A stretch of DNA of 64,000 nucleotides from Viola odorata. Its lineage: Eukaryota > Streptophyta > Magnoliopsida > Malpighiales > Violaceae. Below the pieces are notes generated by a model that saw only the letters and a program-made list of their open reading frames with translations, did not search any database and was not told the origin of the DNA. This document shows, piece after piece, positions 44,356 through 55,373 of the stretch; within the stretch, counting starts at the first letter, position 1; the number at the start of each line of letters is the position of its first letter. Location of the stretch: contig OY829541.1 of NCBI GenBank assembly GCA_963691705.1, positions 36,225,661-36,289,660 of the forward strand. The letters are read 5' to 3'. Both the position numbers and the translations under genes were made by a program.

Positions 44356-44787
44356 ATGGTTGATTCTCATTTTCTAGATACGACCGCACGAGATTCTCCA
44401 CCAACTCCTCCGACTTCTCCTGATTCGGATAATCCTCCTCCGTCGCCTCCTTGGACGCAGCCTGTTCGCCGACGGTGTCGCAAGAGGCGGAGGAAGGATG
44501 CTGCGAAGGCCTCTAGATCATTCTTTGATTCTCTTGCTTCTCTCTCTACGAAGGGGGAAGGAACGTCTTTCCTTCCTAGCGAGTCACCACAAAGGGCTCC
44601 CTCTGCCTGCTCGGCCGTTGAAACGATATCACCAGCTGTTAAGGAGGAGTCAGATCAATCGTCAATTCGTGCAGGGGGGAGGATTGAGGAACCTTTCCCT
44701 CTCGCTGGCGAGGATCCATCGCTTTTAGGTGATGATGATGATGACGTGGTCTACTGCTATGGCATCTCCTGGTCTGACGGCGAATAG
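44356..44787 (+). CDS. G3 antisense gene b: proline-rich, acidic-tailed 143-residue protein
   Basis: Intact from MVDSHFLDTTARDSPP to WSDGE. An N-terminal P/S-rich segment is followed by a strongly basic stretch (RRRCRKRRRKDAAK, residues about 38-51), a possible nuclear localisation signal. The tail is acidic and aspartate-rich. An AATAAA lies at 44835-44840. No family is recognised. It is the only one of the four antisense genes with an uninterrupted frame. Confidence 0.5.
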   Translation: MVDSHFLDTTARDSPPTPPTSPDSDNPPPSPPWTQPVRRRCRKRRRKDAAKASRSFFDSLASLSTKGEGTSFLPSESPQRAPSACSAVETISPAVKEESDQSSIRAGGRIEEPFPLAGEDPSLLGDDDDDVVYCYGISWSDGE

Positions 44788-45061
44788 TTGTGCATACCAT
44801 GCCTCTTTGTAGATGCCGTATGGCTTTCCTAAAATAATAAAATGACACTTTATTTTCTTTTCGCTCTCCTGCCGCTTTTCTCCCTTTATTTTTTCAGGTT
44901 TCCAGGGTTATCGCGGAAGTGTGCCTTTCGCTGGGTGCAACTGCCTTTCGGTTTTCAATCAGTAACTGTCTTCTCCAAAAGACACTAATGACTGCCCACG
45001 CGTCATTTTCTACTCTGCACGTGTTTTGTTTTTACAGGCTGTTTCTTTTTTAGGTTTAACC

Positions 45062-45070
45062 TTTATAAGG
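45062..45070 (+). promoter_or_regulatory. TATA-like box of antisense gene c
   Basis: TTTATAAGG, about 190 bp before the preferred start codon at 45256. Confidence 0.4.
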
Positions 45071-45255
45071 AATTCGCTCTTCTCTTTTAGTACTTTTGCT
45101 AATACTTCGAATTCTTCGTATTTTCTCTCTTCTGTGCTTCTTTCTTCCCGATGGTTTTGCTGCAATTGCTCGCCGGTGCCGACGGCCTGTTTACTGGCTC
45201 TTTGCTCCAGGTATTTTGTTTCTCTATCGCCATAGCTTTACTTTTCCAGTTCATT

Positions 45256-47490
45256 ATGTCTCGCGCTAGATCCTCTGCAGTTATCGAAAATCCCCTAGAT
45301 CCCGAAGTTAGGAGAGCTCGTAGTGTCTTTGATTGTAATGAGGTTTTGAGGGCTGAGTTAGAGGAGAACGGTATCACTTTTCCCACGGGATATCGCCCCT
45401 TTGTCCCTTTGAAGGATACTCGGCTCACTGATGCCATGTGGGGGACGTTCTGGCTGGTTTATTTCAAGATGTTTACCTACGAATTTTGTTTCCCACTTCA
45501 TACTTCTCTGATGAAGCTGCTAAACCATTACGATCTCAATCCTGTTCAAATAACTCCACCTTCCTGGTGTGGGCTTTACGCCTTTCTTCGTTCGTGTGAG
45601 ATGAAGCATATTTTTGCTCCATCGCTCGATCTGTTCCGTACATTTTTCACTTTGAGGTGTCGCAGCTGCTTGGTGGATATTACCCCAAGTTGGAATGATA
45701 CCCATGTTCGGTTCTTCTGGCGGAACTTTCAAGGTTTCGAAGAGAACGTGGACAACTGGAAAAATGGCTTCTTCACCCTTCGCTTGCCTTCTCGGTTTTG
45801 GCGCGGTGGTTTCAACCGAGAGATTACCAGTGCCGCTTGGCGAAAACCAGATGTGCTGTCTAGTATGGATGTGTCTAATGTTACCGCCCTGTTAGAAATA
45901 GAAGGGCCCTTCCTCATTCGGGAATTCGCTCGGTTCAGGCCTTTGCCATAGTGTGTCGTTGGTGAGTTTTTCTTTTGTCACCTTATAGCTTCAATTTTCT
46001 TGCCATACTAAAATATTTTATTGGCAGGTAACACTGAGGGTCGCTCTTCCGGTGAAAGTGACACTCCTCTGAACGTGGTGCCGCTTCAGACGTTACCTCC
46101 TTCTCCTCCGCCTGAAGGCTCAAGTCGTCCTTCTATTCAGCCACGAGGAAAGAGAAACAAAACCATCGCGACACACAGCGCATCCGCTCGACCTTCCCAT
46201 TTCCTTGAGAATTGGCTATCGTCTCGCGGTAAGGGAGTGGCTCCGAGTAACCCTGTGATTGAAAAGGTTGACAGCGATAGCGAAAGCATGGATACCGGTT
46301 CCGAGCTGCGTCATGCCACCCTTACCCAACGGATGAAACTTAGGTCGAGAAAGAGTGTACCCGCAGCGGAGTCAACTGAGGACGATAGCGACGAAATGGC
46401 CGCTGAGACGGAGCGTCTCGTAAAGAGAGTTTGTAAAGAGAAGTCTGACACACCAATTCCTCCCGTGGAGGAATTCAACGCGGTTCCCTCCGAGGGAGTT
46501 AACACTTCACACGTCGCGGATGCCTTGCCGGTGGCGGAAGTGGTCAAGGTGCCCTCTGCCATTCCTCCCAAAGTTAACGAGGCTTCAGCAGCGGTGGGCT
46601 CTCCCTTGTCGTCTGGCGGTCCTATCTCTCCTATCCACTCCTTTATTCCGGATGTGAACTTATCGGTTTCGAATCCGATCGCTCCTCCTAACCCTCCTCC
46701 ACAGAAACCTCAGCCTTTGTTTCTTTCTTCGATCTCAGGCATTGGTGATTCCGCAAAAATTTGTTCTCCTCCTTATATCGTCAATCTTTCCCCTCAAAGT
46801 CTTCAAGGCCCCACCACATATCAGCTGGACTTGTCTTCCCTTGGTACCGACGGTCTTCACGCTTTAGGGATATCGGACCCACTATCGCGAGAAGAGCCGG
46901 TGGGTCCAATAGTGGGGCAAATGTTTACTTCTTCGAAGGACAAAGAAGAGTTCTTACGGCATCCTCCTGAAGCATGACATTCACGCCTTCTGACTGACAT
47001 GCTGGCCAGTTTCCGCGAGCTAAATTACTTTTTCGAAGATCAGCGTGACAAGGTTCGGCCTTCTCTTGATTTGAAGGGAGAACTAAGCGCTGCCTTAGGG
47101 AAGGTAGCGGAGCTGTAGCAGCTTCAGGAGTTGAACGATTGTCGTGCTGAGCTTGCTCGAGAAAAATCGAAAGGGAAGGCTAAGATAGATCTTCTGGAGG
47201 CGGAATTGGTGGTGGCTGACAAAAAGAATATCTTCCTTCGCGAAGAGATAGCGTCTCGTGATGCGGATTTGGCCAAAGTACCTTCAAAGATAGCCTGGTG
47301 GAAGAACAAGACCATGGAGGTTTGTATCGCTGAATTTATGAGTCTCCATCGCCAGGGAACTGTCAATTCGTCAGTGCTGGCTGATTACGCTTCCAAGAGA
47401 ATGAAGGATCTAGGCGAAGGTGAGGGAGATCTTCCTTCTTCTAGAGAAGAGCGGGGGAATGGTGACTGCGATGTCCGCGAGGGCCCATGA
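45256..47490 (+). pseudogene. G3 antisense gene c: gypsy-type-transposon-domain protein (PF04195-like), one intron, three stops
   Basis: Starts MSRARSS at 45256; an in-frame upstream ATG exists at 45151, and the intervening CAG|GTATTT...TTCCAG could be a leader intron. Exon 1 contains a domain like the one named putative gypsy type transposon (LNPVQITPPSW, YAFLRSCEMKHIF, WRNFQGFEENVDNW). A 66-bp GT-AG intron (45962-46027, phase 1) leads to a Ser/Pro-rich exon 2 and a C-terminal coiled coil (47131-47490). In-frame stops TAG 45949, TGA 46975 and TAG 47116 each fit a single C-to-T change from CAG or CGA. It looks like a tandem paralogue of gene d. Confidence 0.7.
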
Positions 47491-47934
47491 TTAATCGAGG
47501 TTGCTCCATTTAGAGGATTCTTCTGTTTATTTGTTTCTTTGTCTTGTAATAACGCCTTGTTGTGCGACAATATCCGTATTTTACCGCTGTTTGATTTTTT
47601 ATTCCGCTTTTTCGCGTTAGCTCGAAAGCTGCCTTTTTAATTAACGCCATCTTGCGTTATCTCCTTTCTTGCGATATCGCTCTTATTTTCTCCAAGAAAT
47701 GGTACCTGCTTTTCAGAGCATTTAATGCTTGCTATCTTCTCATTAGAAAAGTCGCGATTGTGCAGGCACACGTGTCCATTTCTTCTGGCGCTGTGGGCTA
47801 GCGTGCTCGAGAACTTTACTGAAATCGAAGCGTTGTAGCACTTTTCTAGAATTGCACTCATTGCCTGACTCTGTTCCTCATGTCGCTTCCACGCAACGAC
47901 TGTGGCCTCCGCCGTTTCATTCGATTACTAGGGT

Positions 47935-47941
47935 TATAAAA
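47935..47941 (+). promoter_or_regulatory. TATA box of antisense gene d
   Basis: TATAAAA in the context ACTAGGGTTATAAAACCC, 168 bp before the ATG at 48109. The intervening leader is pyrimidine-rich. Confidence 0.55.
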
Positions 47942-48108
47942 CCCAATATTTATTCTTTTCCTTTTCTTTTATCATACCACCTTCTCATATTTTCTTTTAG
48001 CCGTCTTGTTTTCTTCCCACTATTCAAGGTTCTTCGAAGTGCTTTTTCTCTAAAGGTATTTCCTTTCTCCTCCATCGTCTTCTTCATTTTTACTTCTTTA
48101 ATTCTGCC

Positions 48109-50463
48109 ATGGCTAAGACTCGCCGTTCTGAGTCTAAATCTGCCGATGAGAAAAGGATGGATATTACTGCTAGTGTTATCACATCTGAGGCCGCTCTCCG
48201 TGAGCATTTGGCCGCCCATAATGCTGTTATCCCTGACGATTATAAGGCCATTGTTGCCCCTGAGTCAATACGTTTGAACAGCATTTTGACGGGCAATCGT
48301 AGGGTCTTGTATGCGCAAATGTTCCGTTATGGTTTCCAACTTCCCATCGACTCTTTTGTAAAAGACTTGCTTGTTGCCGGCAATCTGAATCCGGCCCAAT
48401 TATCCCCAAATGCGTATTGTTGTGTTTATGCTTTTCTGGAACTTTGTAAATACAAAGGGATCACTTCCCCTTCCCTTCTACTGCTCAAATCTCTTTTTAA
48501 GCTGATGAAGTGTCGGGGAGTGATAACGATATCGCCCCGATTCGATGATGACTCTCTCAAGTCCTTTACTTGGAAACTCCTCCACATCGAGTCTTCCGTT
48601 GATGCTTGGAAAAAGGAGTTCTTTGTGATAGATCTTCCTGAAGATCCTGGTTCCTGGTGGCGATCTGGGTTTAACCAAAACGTCGATGATAACGTCTGGA
48701 GTCGACCAGGGACCCTTCCTCAATGTGAACAAGACTGGTTAAACAAATTGCTCAAACTGGAAATCAGTGTTCACATTCGTCAAGTGGCTTGTAGAATGGA
48801 CATTCGTTCTTGTGTTAAACGTGAGTGTCGCGTTACTCCCTTTTTTGTTATCGCTGATACTAATGCTGACATTATTTTGTGATCTCGCAGCGACGGATCC
48901 CAACTATAAGCCTGAAAGCGTAAGGAGACGCCTAAAGAGGGCTCAAGATAGAGAAGAAAAGGAGAAAGCTACCTCTACGGAAGCTACTGATAAACCCACG
49001 GAACTGCCGGCTACTTCCGCGAGTCTTGCTCAAGTATCCTCTTCTTCAGCTGGTGAGGGGAATACTGATATTCCTTTAGGCATTCCCATCGTGACCATTA
49101 CTGCTCTTCCTGCCCAGCCTTCTTCTTCCCAGGCTCCTAAGGCCATTGCCAAAGGAAAAAAGAAGAGAAAAACAAGAAGCGTTGCCGCTCTTACACCTTC
49201 TCCGGACGCGGCAGGTTCTTCAGAAGCACCTCCTCCCACTACTGTTACAGTAAGGGTGCCTTTTAGCCACGATATGCTACATTTCAATGTTTGTCGTCGT
49301 TTGGTTTCTCTTTTCTATATTTCATATTGCGTTCTTGGCAGGACACTACCGCTGTCGCTACCTCCGCTCCTCCCTCAGGCGATATGAATTTGGGTTACAT
49401 GCTGACTGGTTCTAAGAAGAGACAGCGGCTGGAAGGTGAGGGGGGAAATCCATCTTCCTCTACCACCGGGATGGAGAACAGAACTGAGGACGTTTTTGAC
49501 TCCACGGCTGTTCCCCAGGGAGGGCATTCCTTGGAATTTTTGGCAAACTTGGGAACAAGCGAGACTTTCGAGGTTTCGCCCAATTCTTTTGGAGGTCCTG
49601 TTCATGCATACTCCTCCAATCTGGGATATCAAGAGGGCTTGCAGGATTTTTCTGGCTATCAGCCTCATGGTGCTTATCTTGCTCCAGGGGGTTCGTCCAC
49701 ATAGGTTCACCCTCCTATTCCTCTGGCGTTCGTTCCTTCGAGCATCTCCCTGTTGCACCGTTATGGCGAAGGAGGTGCCACCTTCAACTTTGTGGCGGAT
49801 CTTAGTCCGATAAGTGGGGGTGGCACTGTGACCCATCAAGTTGGACTGTACGATCTCCGTAACACTGGTTTGGCGGCATTGGGGGGTGATGGCTCGGATG
49901 AAGTTTCGGTTTTGCTGGCTTCCCAAATATTGGCGTCTGCGGCAGAACGGGAGGCTTTCCTTTCCAAGACCGAGGTTGATAGAGTGAAATCATTACGCTC
50001 CAATCTTTTTACTAATATGATGAAATTCCATTATTGGGCGGAGGAGGTGCAGCGTCAGGCTGCCTCTCTTTCCTCCTCCTTGGAGGAATTTTCGCGAGAG
50101 CGGAATGAGAAGAAGTTGCTGGAGGAGCGTACGCAACTATTACTGGCTCATCAGGAGCTGAAGAAAGAACATTCTGAGGTCTTGGCAGCGGAAAGGGCCA
50201 AAAATACTGTCTTGGAAAATGAGAAATCATCTTTGGCCAAGGAGAAAGCTACCCTGGAGGGAGAGTCGGCCGATATGAGTCTGTGGCATGTCGAGCAGAC
50301 TGCCGCTATTTTAGTCGATTGCTTCGAGGAAGTCCATAGGGTCGATGCGTACAAACCTGATGAGGTCACGGCGGCTTTCAAGCGAAAATTTGCCCATCTT
50401 AATGAGGAGGGTTTTCGCCAAGCTAAAGCGGCAGGCTGGAAACAGAGGAACTCCGAAGGTTGA
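48109..50463 (+). pseudogene. G3 antisense gene d: gypsy-type-transposon-domain protein (PF04195-like), two introns, one stop
   Basis: Exon 1 (48109-48820) encodes MAKTRRSESK and a domain with FRYGFQLPIDSFVKDLL, LNPAQLSPNAY and YAFLELCKYKGI. Intron 1 is 48821-48890 (GTGAGT...CTCGCAG, phase 1, the same place and phase as in gene c). Exon 2 is 48891-49249, with a basic KGKKKRKTR segment. Intron 2 is 49250-49341 (GTAAGG...TTGGCAG, phase 0). Exon 3 runs to 50463 and ends in a long coiled coil (ERNEKKLLEERTQLLLAHQ) like plant mobile-element accessory proteins. One TAG at 49702 is consistent with a CAG-to-TAG change. The encoded protein would be about 720 residues. Confidence 0.7.
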
Positions 50464-51009
50464 CGTGCCTCAAGGCTTTGCCGCCCTTTCCTTAGCAATC
50501 GAGCATCACTAGATTTTTGTCATTATTTTGACCACTGAAGTTTGTAGCCCCTTAAAACATTTTGATGTATTCAGACAATTTCTATCGCTATCTTTCCTTT
50601 CCTTTAGTTGTCTCCTTACGAGCTCCTTTGGCGTTATCTTCTCCCTGTTATCACGATGCGTTTACTTTTTCGAGCAGATCCTTAGCAGTCCCATCAAAAT
50701 TACTAAAGTCGGTATCGAGTTAGCTTTCCTGGTAAGCCTTACGATATCGCTGCTTACGAGATCATCACTCCTTCCTCTACCCGAAAAGTATTCTGCACAT
50801 TCCTAATTGTAAACCATCAGTAACAAAAACACACGAGGGATAGTAGTTACCCGTAGGAGCCTTTCCATTGCCATCATAGGGTGTTACCATGGAACCCGCG
50901 TGAATCGCTTTTACTATCAGCTCTATACTTCACCAGGGATTACACATCTGGTTACTAGCTGGGATTTCGCGATCCTTCGTGTTTCCCTCCTTTCGCTATC
51001 GGCCCGAAA
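50464..51009. other. Spacer after antisense gene d
   Basis: No recognisable gene. Short frames at 50528-50806 and 50900-51148 have no motif and are not called. Confidence 0.4.
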
Positions 51010-51465
51010 AGTGCCTCATCTTAGTGAGCTGTCGGATTGGGACGGCTATCACAAGGCTGGGGAATTTTCACTTTTGGGCGTTGTCCTCGCGTCTAGAACC
51101 GTGTCCTTACTTAATGGCCTGGCTGCAGCAGCCCAGCCGTTAAGATAGGATTCTTATTTCTAGACGGAGTTTCTATTTCTTTAGGGCGTGCCTCGTCTTG
51201 ATGGGCCGTCTCCACGAGAACGGTCAGTACAAGAGAAGGACTTTTCACTCCCAAAGATACCGGGTAGTGCCCTCACTTAATGAGCCATCTGATCAAGATC
51301 GGTCATCACAAGGATAGGACTTTTCACCCCCGGGGGCATCCAGGATCTTTCAATCCGACGCTAATTCAAGGTATGTTGGGTTGTGCCCTCACTTAGTGGG
51401 TCATCTGATCAAGACCGGCCATCACAAGGATAGGACTTTTCACTTCCCAAGATACCCCCTTTTTT
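51010..51465. repeat. Degenerate direct repeats downstream of G3 integrase
   Basis: Four units of about 62 bp share GTGCCCTCACTTAATGAGCC and a following ATCACAAGGATAGGACTTTTCAC (near 51011, 51186, 51270 and 51395). The last two are nearly identical and the first two diverged. Confidence 0.7.
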
Positions 51466-51566
51466 ATCTACACAAAGGCAACCACAAACACCCACGAAAG
51501 CTCTCTTATCGAGCGTTAGTCATGGTTAGGGTTGACATAAATCAAAGGTGCAGATAAAATTAAATA

Positions 51567-53393
51567 CTAGGGTAATATAATCTCAAACGAGCGATATTCC
51601 AAGAGTTGGATAAGGGTGTACGATCGAGTGTCTCCAGATGATAGGCTCATTTCCCGACAACGTGGGTGACACGATATGGTCCATCCCAGTTTGGACTGAG
51701 TTTTCCCATACGTTGTCCTGCCACTCGCTTGTCTCTGATCACCAACTTTCAGTAACCGCTCCTTGACACGCCTGTTATGATAACGGGCCATCTTTTGTTT
51801 GTAATGCTGCGTTTTCAGAAGGATTTCTTCTCGGACTTCTGGTAACGTATCCAGGTTAGCTCGTAACCTTTCCTCATTCAGTTCCTCTCGAAAGTGAGCC
51901 ACCCGTAGGCTCATGGTTCTAATTTCCACCGGTGTAACAGCTTTGGTTCCGAAGGCCAACGCGAAGGGTGTTTCTCCGGTGCTAGTCTTAACAGTCATGC
52001 GGTACACCCACATCACGTATGGCAGCTCATCAGCCCACTTCCTTTTAGACCCTTCTAAGTTTTTCTTGATACCGCTGAGGATACTCCGATTGGTTACTTC
52101 CGCCTGTCCATTAGTTTGCGGATGAGCCACGGAGGAAAATCGTTGCTCGATCCCGAACTCTGAGCACTGGTCTTTGAAGAATTGGCTGGTGAACTGCGTT
52201 CTGTTATCGCTGACAAGGACGCGAGGTACGCCAAACCTCATGATAACTTGATATTTGAAGAAGCGCCAAGTTTTTTCTGCCGTGATTGCGGCGACCGCTT
52301 CAGCTTCCGCCCACTTAGTGAAATAGTCTACCGCCACTATCACAAACTTCAGTTGGAACCTTGCCTTTGGGAATGGGCCTAGGATATCGATCCCCCATTT
52401 AGCAAAAGGACAAGGGGCGATAATTTCAGATATTTCAGCAGCAGGTCGCCGAGGAATTTTGGCAAACTCCTGGCACTTAGGGCAAGTTTGCACATAATTG
52501 TAGCAATCTCTCCGGATGGTGGGCCAGTAGAATCCGGATCTGAAGACTTGTGCCGCCAGAGTGCCACCTGATACGTGTATACCACATACCCCTTCATGGA
52601 TCTCGCGCAAGGTGTGAAGACCCTCTTGTTCAGTTATACATTTGGCGGCTGGGTGAGAAAAACATCTCCTAATCAAATCCCCGTCATAGTACGTACAGCG
52701 AGCTGCCTGTTTCAGCACCTTCTTCTTTTCAACGGTGTCTTCCGGCAGTTCCTCATGTTTCAAGTATTTGATTACGGGAATTCGCCAGTCGCTCTCATGC
52801 TCTTCCACACATAAAGATGCTTGCTCTTCCATGAAGGATGGTACCGATAGCTCACGATAATATACGCCTTTGGGTATGGACGCTTCCGGATTCGCGGCCA
52901 ATTTGGCTAGATTGTCAGCTTCAGCGTTTTCCTCCCTGGGAACATGCTCGAAGCTGACTTGCATGCCCTCTTTCTTTATCTCCAATAATTCTCGCTTTAC
53001 TTTGGCAAGATATTGAATCATGATGGGTTCCCGGGCCTGAGAGTACCCCAAGACCTGGTCAATTATCAACTTGGAATCACCACAGATCTTTAGACGCAGG
53101 TCTCCTGTTCTTCCAGTATCGTGCCTCCCTTTAGAAGAAAGTCCTTTCCCTACTCTGAGCCCGGCTAGCAACGCCTCATACTCTGCCGCGTTATTAGATA
53201 ACGGCTGTAGGATTCGAATGGCGTATTGTATTTGCATGTCGTGGGCCCATTTATGAAGATTCCAGCTCCCGCCAGCTCTTGGTTTATGGCCCCATCCACA
53301 TGGATGATCCAAAGGTCCGTATAGGTTTCCAGAAACGGGAGATCCATATCGCCCCATTCTGCTTCAGGTATGCCGGCCAAAGGATCCTCTGTA
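51567..53393 (-). pseudogene. G3 archaeal-type RNase H and integrase
   Basis: From 53393: EDPLAGIPEAEWGDMDLP and the start of the second RNase H (IIHVDGAINQELAGAGIF), a frameshift near 53250, then AEYEALLAGLRVGKGL, GDSKLIIDQVLGYSQ and PREENAEADNLAKLA. Integrase has an HHCC finger (HEGVCGIHVSGGT ... CPKCQEF), catalytic core WGIDILGPFP, VSDNRTQFTS (an R where G is usual) and HPQTNGQAEVTNRS. A second frameshift near 51750 lies just after RLLKVGDQ. It joins G3 RT at 59105 once LARD-C is removed, but roughly 375 bp of RNase H are missing at the junction. Confidence 0.85.
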
Positions 53394-54543
53394 TGATACG
53401 ATCCCAGCCAGGGCCAACCCTAGTGATGCACCCACAGGCGCAACCACCCGCGCCAAGGCCCGAGCCTTGGGAGATGCAGCCGCGAGCCTCCCATTGCCGC
53501 CCACGGGCCCGATCACTCGAGCTAGGGCCCGAGCCCTACAGACAAGACTCAGCAGCCTTATTCATATGGAACTGAAGGCAGAGACAGCCTCAGAAGAAGC
53601 CAGCCTGCGCGCGCCCCAGCCGCGCCTTGTGACCTTGATCCGTGCCGCGGATGGGCCACACTTGGCCACTTCGGACCTTTAGGTCCACCAGCGACCTTTT
53701 CCTATTTTTGACCAGGCCATGTTCATTTATAATACAAGAGAGGAGTCCAGGCCAAAAATCAGGAGAACCGCCCGAAGGATTTGGGACAGGCCCAAATCAC
53801 AAGCCCGCATTGGACAGCGAAAGCCACTACCGAGCCTTTTGAAGATTGGAGCATATTTCCTCGCACAATATTCCTCCCAGAACTTCATATATGTGTTAGG
53901 AAGTTTCCCTCCAAATTTCAGTGGGAACGCTCGAGGGAATAAGGAAAACGCCTTGTTTCCTTAAAACGTGATTCGGCGGACCCGCAAGCAAAGCCACTTG
54001 GGCCTTTTGACCTAAACGGCGGAGCCTGCACTTCTATCCTATTTAGTAGACTTTATTTATGTTATTTTAGGGTTTCAGAACTTATTTGGAAGGGTGGCTT
54101 GTTGCCATTTTCGTTTAATTCATTTTTTAGAAACTAAACTAGTTTCCATTTTTTGGAATTAGGGTTTTGCGCTTCCTTAAAAAGGAGCCGCCCATGTTAT
54201 TTTCAGGAGACTTTGATTATTGATTATTAAAAGCATATTGCTTGGGATCTTTATCCACTTGTTCTTGATGAACCTTGCAACTAATTGAGTTTCGTGCATT
54301 CGATTAGCTTGTCAAGTAAAACTTGAAAGCACCTTTCATTGAGTCATCCGTTCTTTGGATTGCCAAGCATTGCGATTTGGAGATTCAAAGGTTTGACGCA
54401 AGATCCTCAAGGGATTCTGCGTGGAGTGCCAAGCATTGCGACTTGGAGATTCACGTGTCTTCTTCGAGTTATTTTCCGCATTGAAAGCCACGTCGTCGGA
54501 CAACGATCTAAGGAGGGTGTTCTAGCCTACAAGGAACGCATCA
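53394..54543 (+). repeat. LARD-C 5' LTR
   Basis: 1150 bp, TGATACGATCCC...GAACGCATCA, followed at 54545 by the primer site TTGGTAGCGGAGCTCAG. It has open frames corresponding to the LTR-encoded tail (GPITRARARAL) of the element ORF. Confidence 0.9.
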
Positions 54544-55373
54544 GTTGGTAGCGGAGCTCAGCTGTCCCGACTTGGTAAATCTATCCCTTTAATTATTGCG
54601 TTTTCTTTGTTAGAATTGGTATTCCTTCTTCTCTTCTACACCAATTCTCTTGTGTGCTGTGTGTTAGTTGTCTTGTGTCAATTATGTCTTGTGTGTGCGG
54701 TTAGTGTGCAAATCATCCCAACGATTTGTAGGTCTTTACTATTGTCAAAAAACAAAAACAAAAACAAAAACAAAGTCCCCCAAAGTGTCTTAGTTAATTT
54801 GTGTTTTCAGTTGCATTGAATTTATAAAAAAAAAAGTGAAACAATTTCGTCAAAAACAGAACAGGGGCGAAATCAGTACCATTCAAAAAAAAAAAAAAAA
54901 AAGAACTTCAGAATCAAATACTAGAGTGAATTTGTGACTCATAGCAAAAATAATCATTGGATTTCGAATTGGGAATCAAAAGTTGTGGCAAAAACAAGTT
55001 TCAAAACCCTAATCGCATGCCATTAGCGTTTTTGAGTTGTCAATTGACTCAATCTGTGTATTTTGAGCTTTTCTTTGATTCCAAGACTACTGTTCCTTCC
55101 TACTCTGTAGTACACTTGATTGATTGATTGATCTTTGCAATTGAATCGAGTATACTACCTCAAAATTTTCTTTCTACACTAGTTTTCTTTGTGTCTCTTT
55201 GGAAGCTTTTCTTGAAATTTCTTCGAGTCAGGTTCATCTTGGACGACTGGAGGAGGATCTAAGGCAATCTGATTGTGAGATTATTAGAGAGACAAACACG
55301 AGAGTAAACACATGAGGGAGTGATAGTTTTAGGCAATTTTACGCTTGGAAAATTTTCTGTTTTGAATTTCAGG
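54544..55373 (+). other. LARD-C primer-binding site and leader
   Basis: About 0.8 kb without a gene, containing AAACAAAAAC repeats (54750-54775) and A tracts. It ends TTTGAATTTCAG just before the start codon, which may be a splice acceptor. Confidence 0.5.

Noticed and set aside
53279..53682. Plus-strand frames at the start of LARD-C
   Set aside because: They belong to the LTR-encoded tail or to G3 antisense sequence; there is no independent gene.
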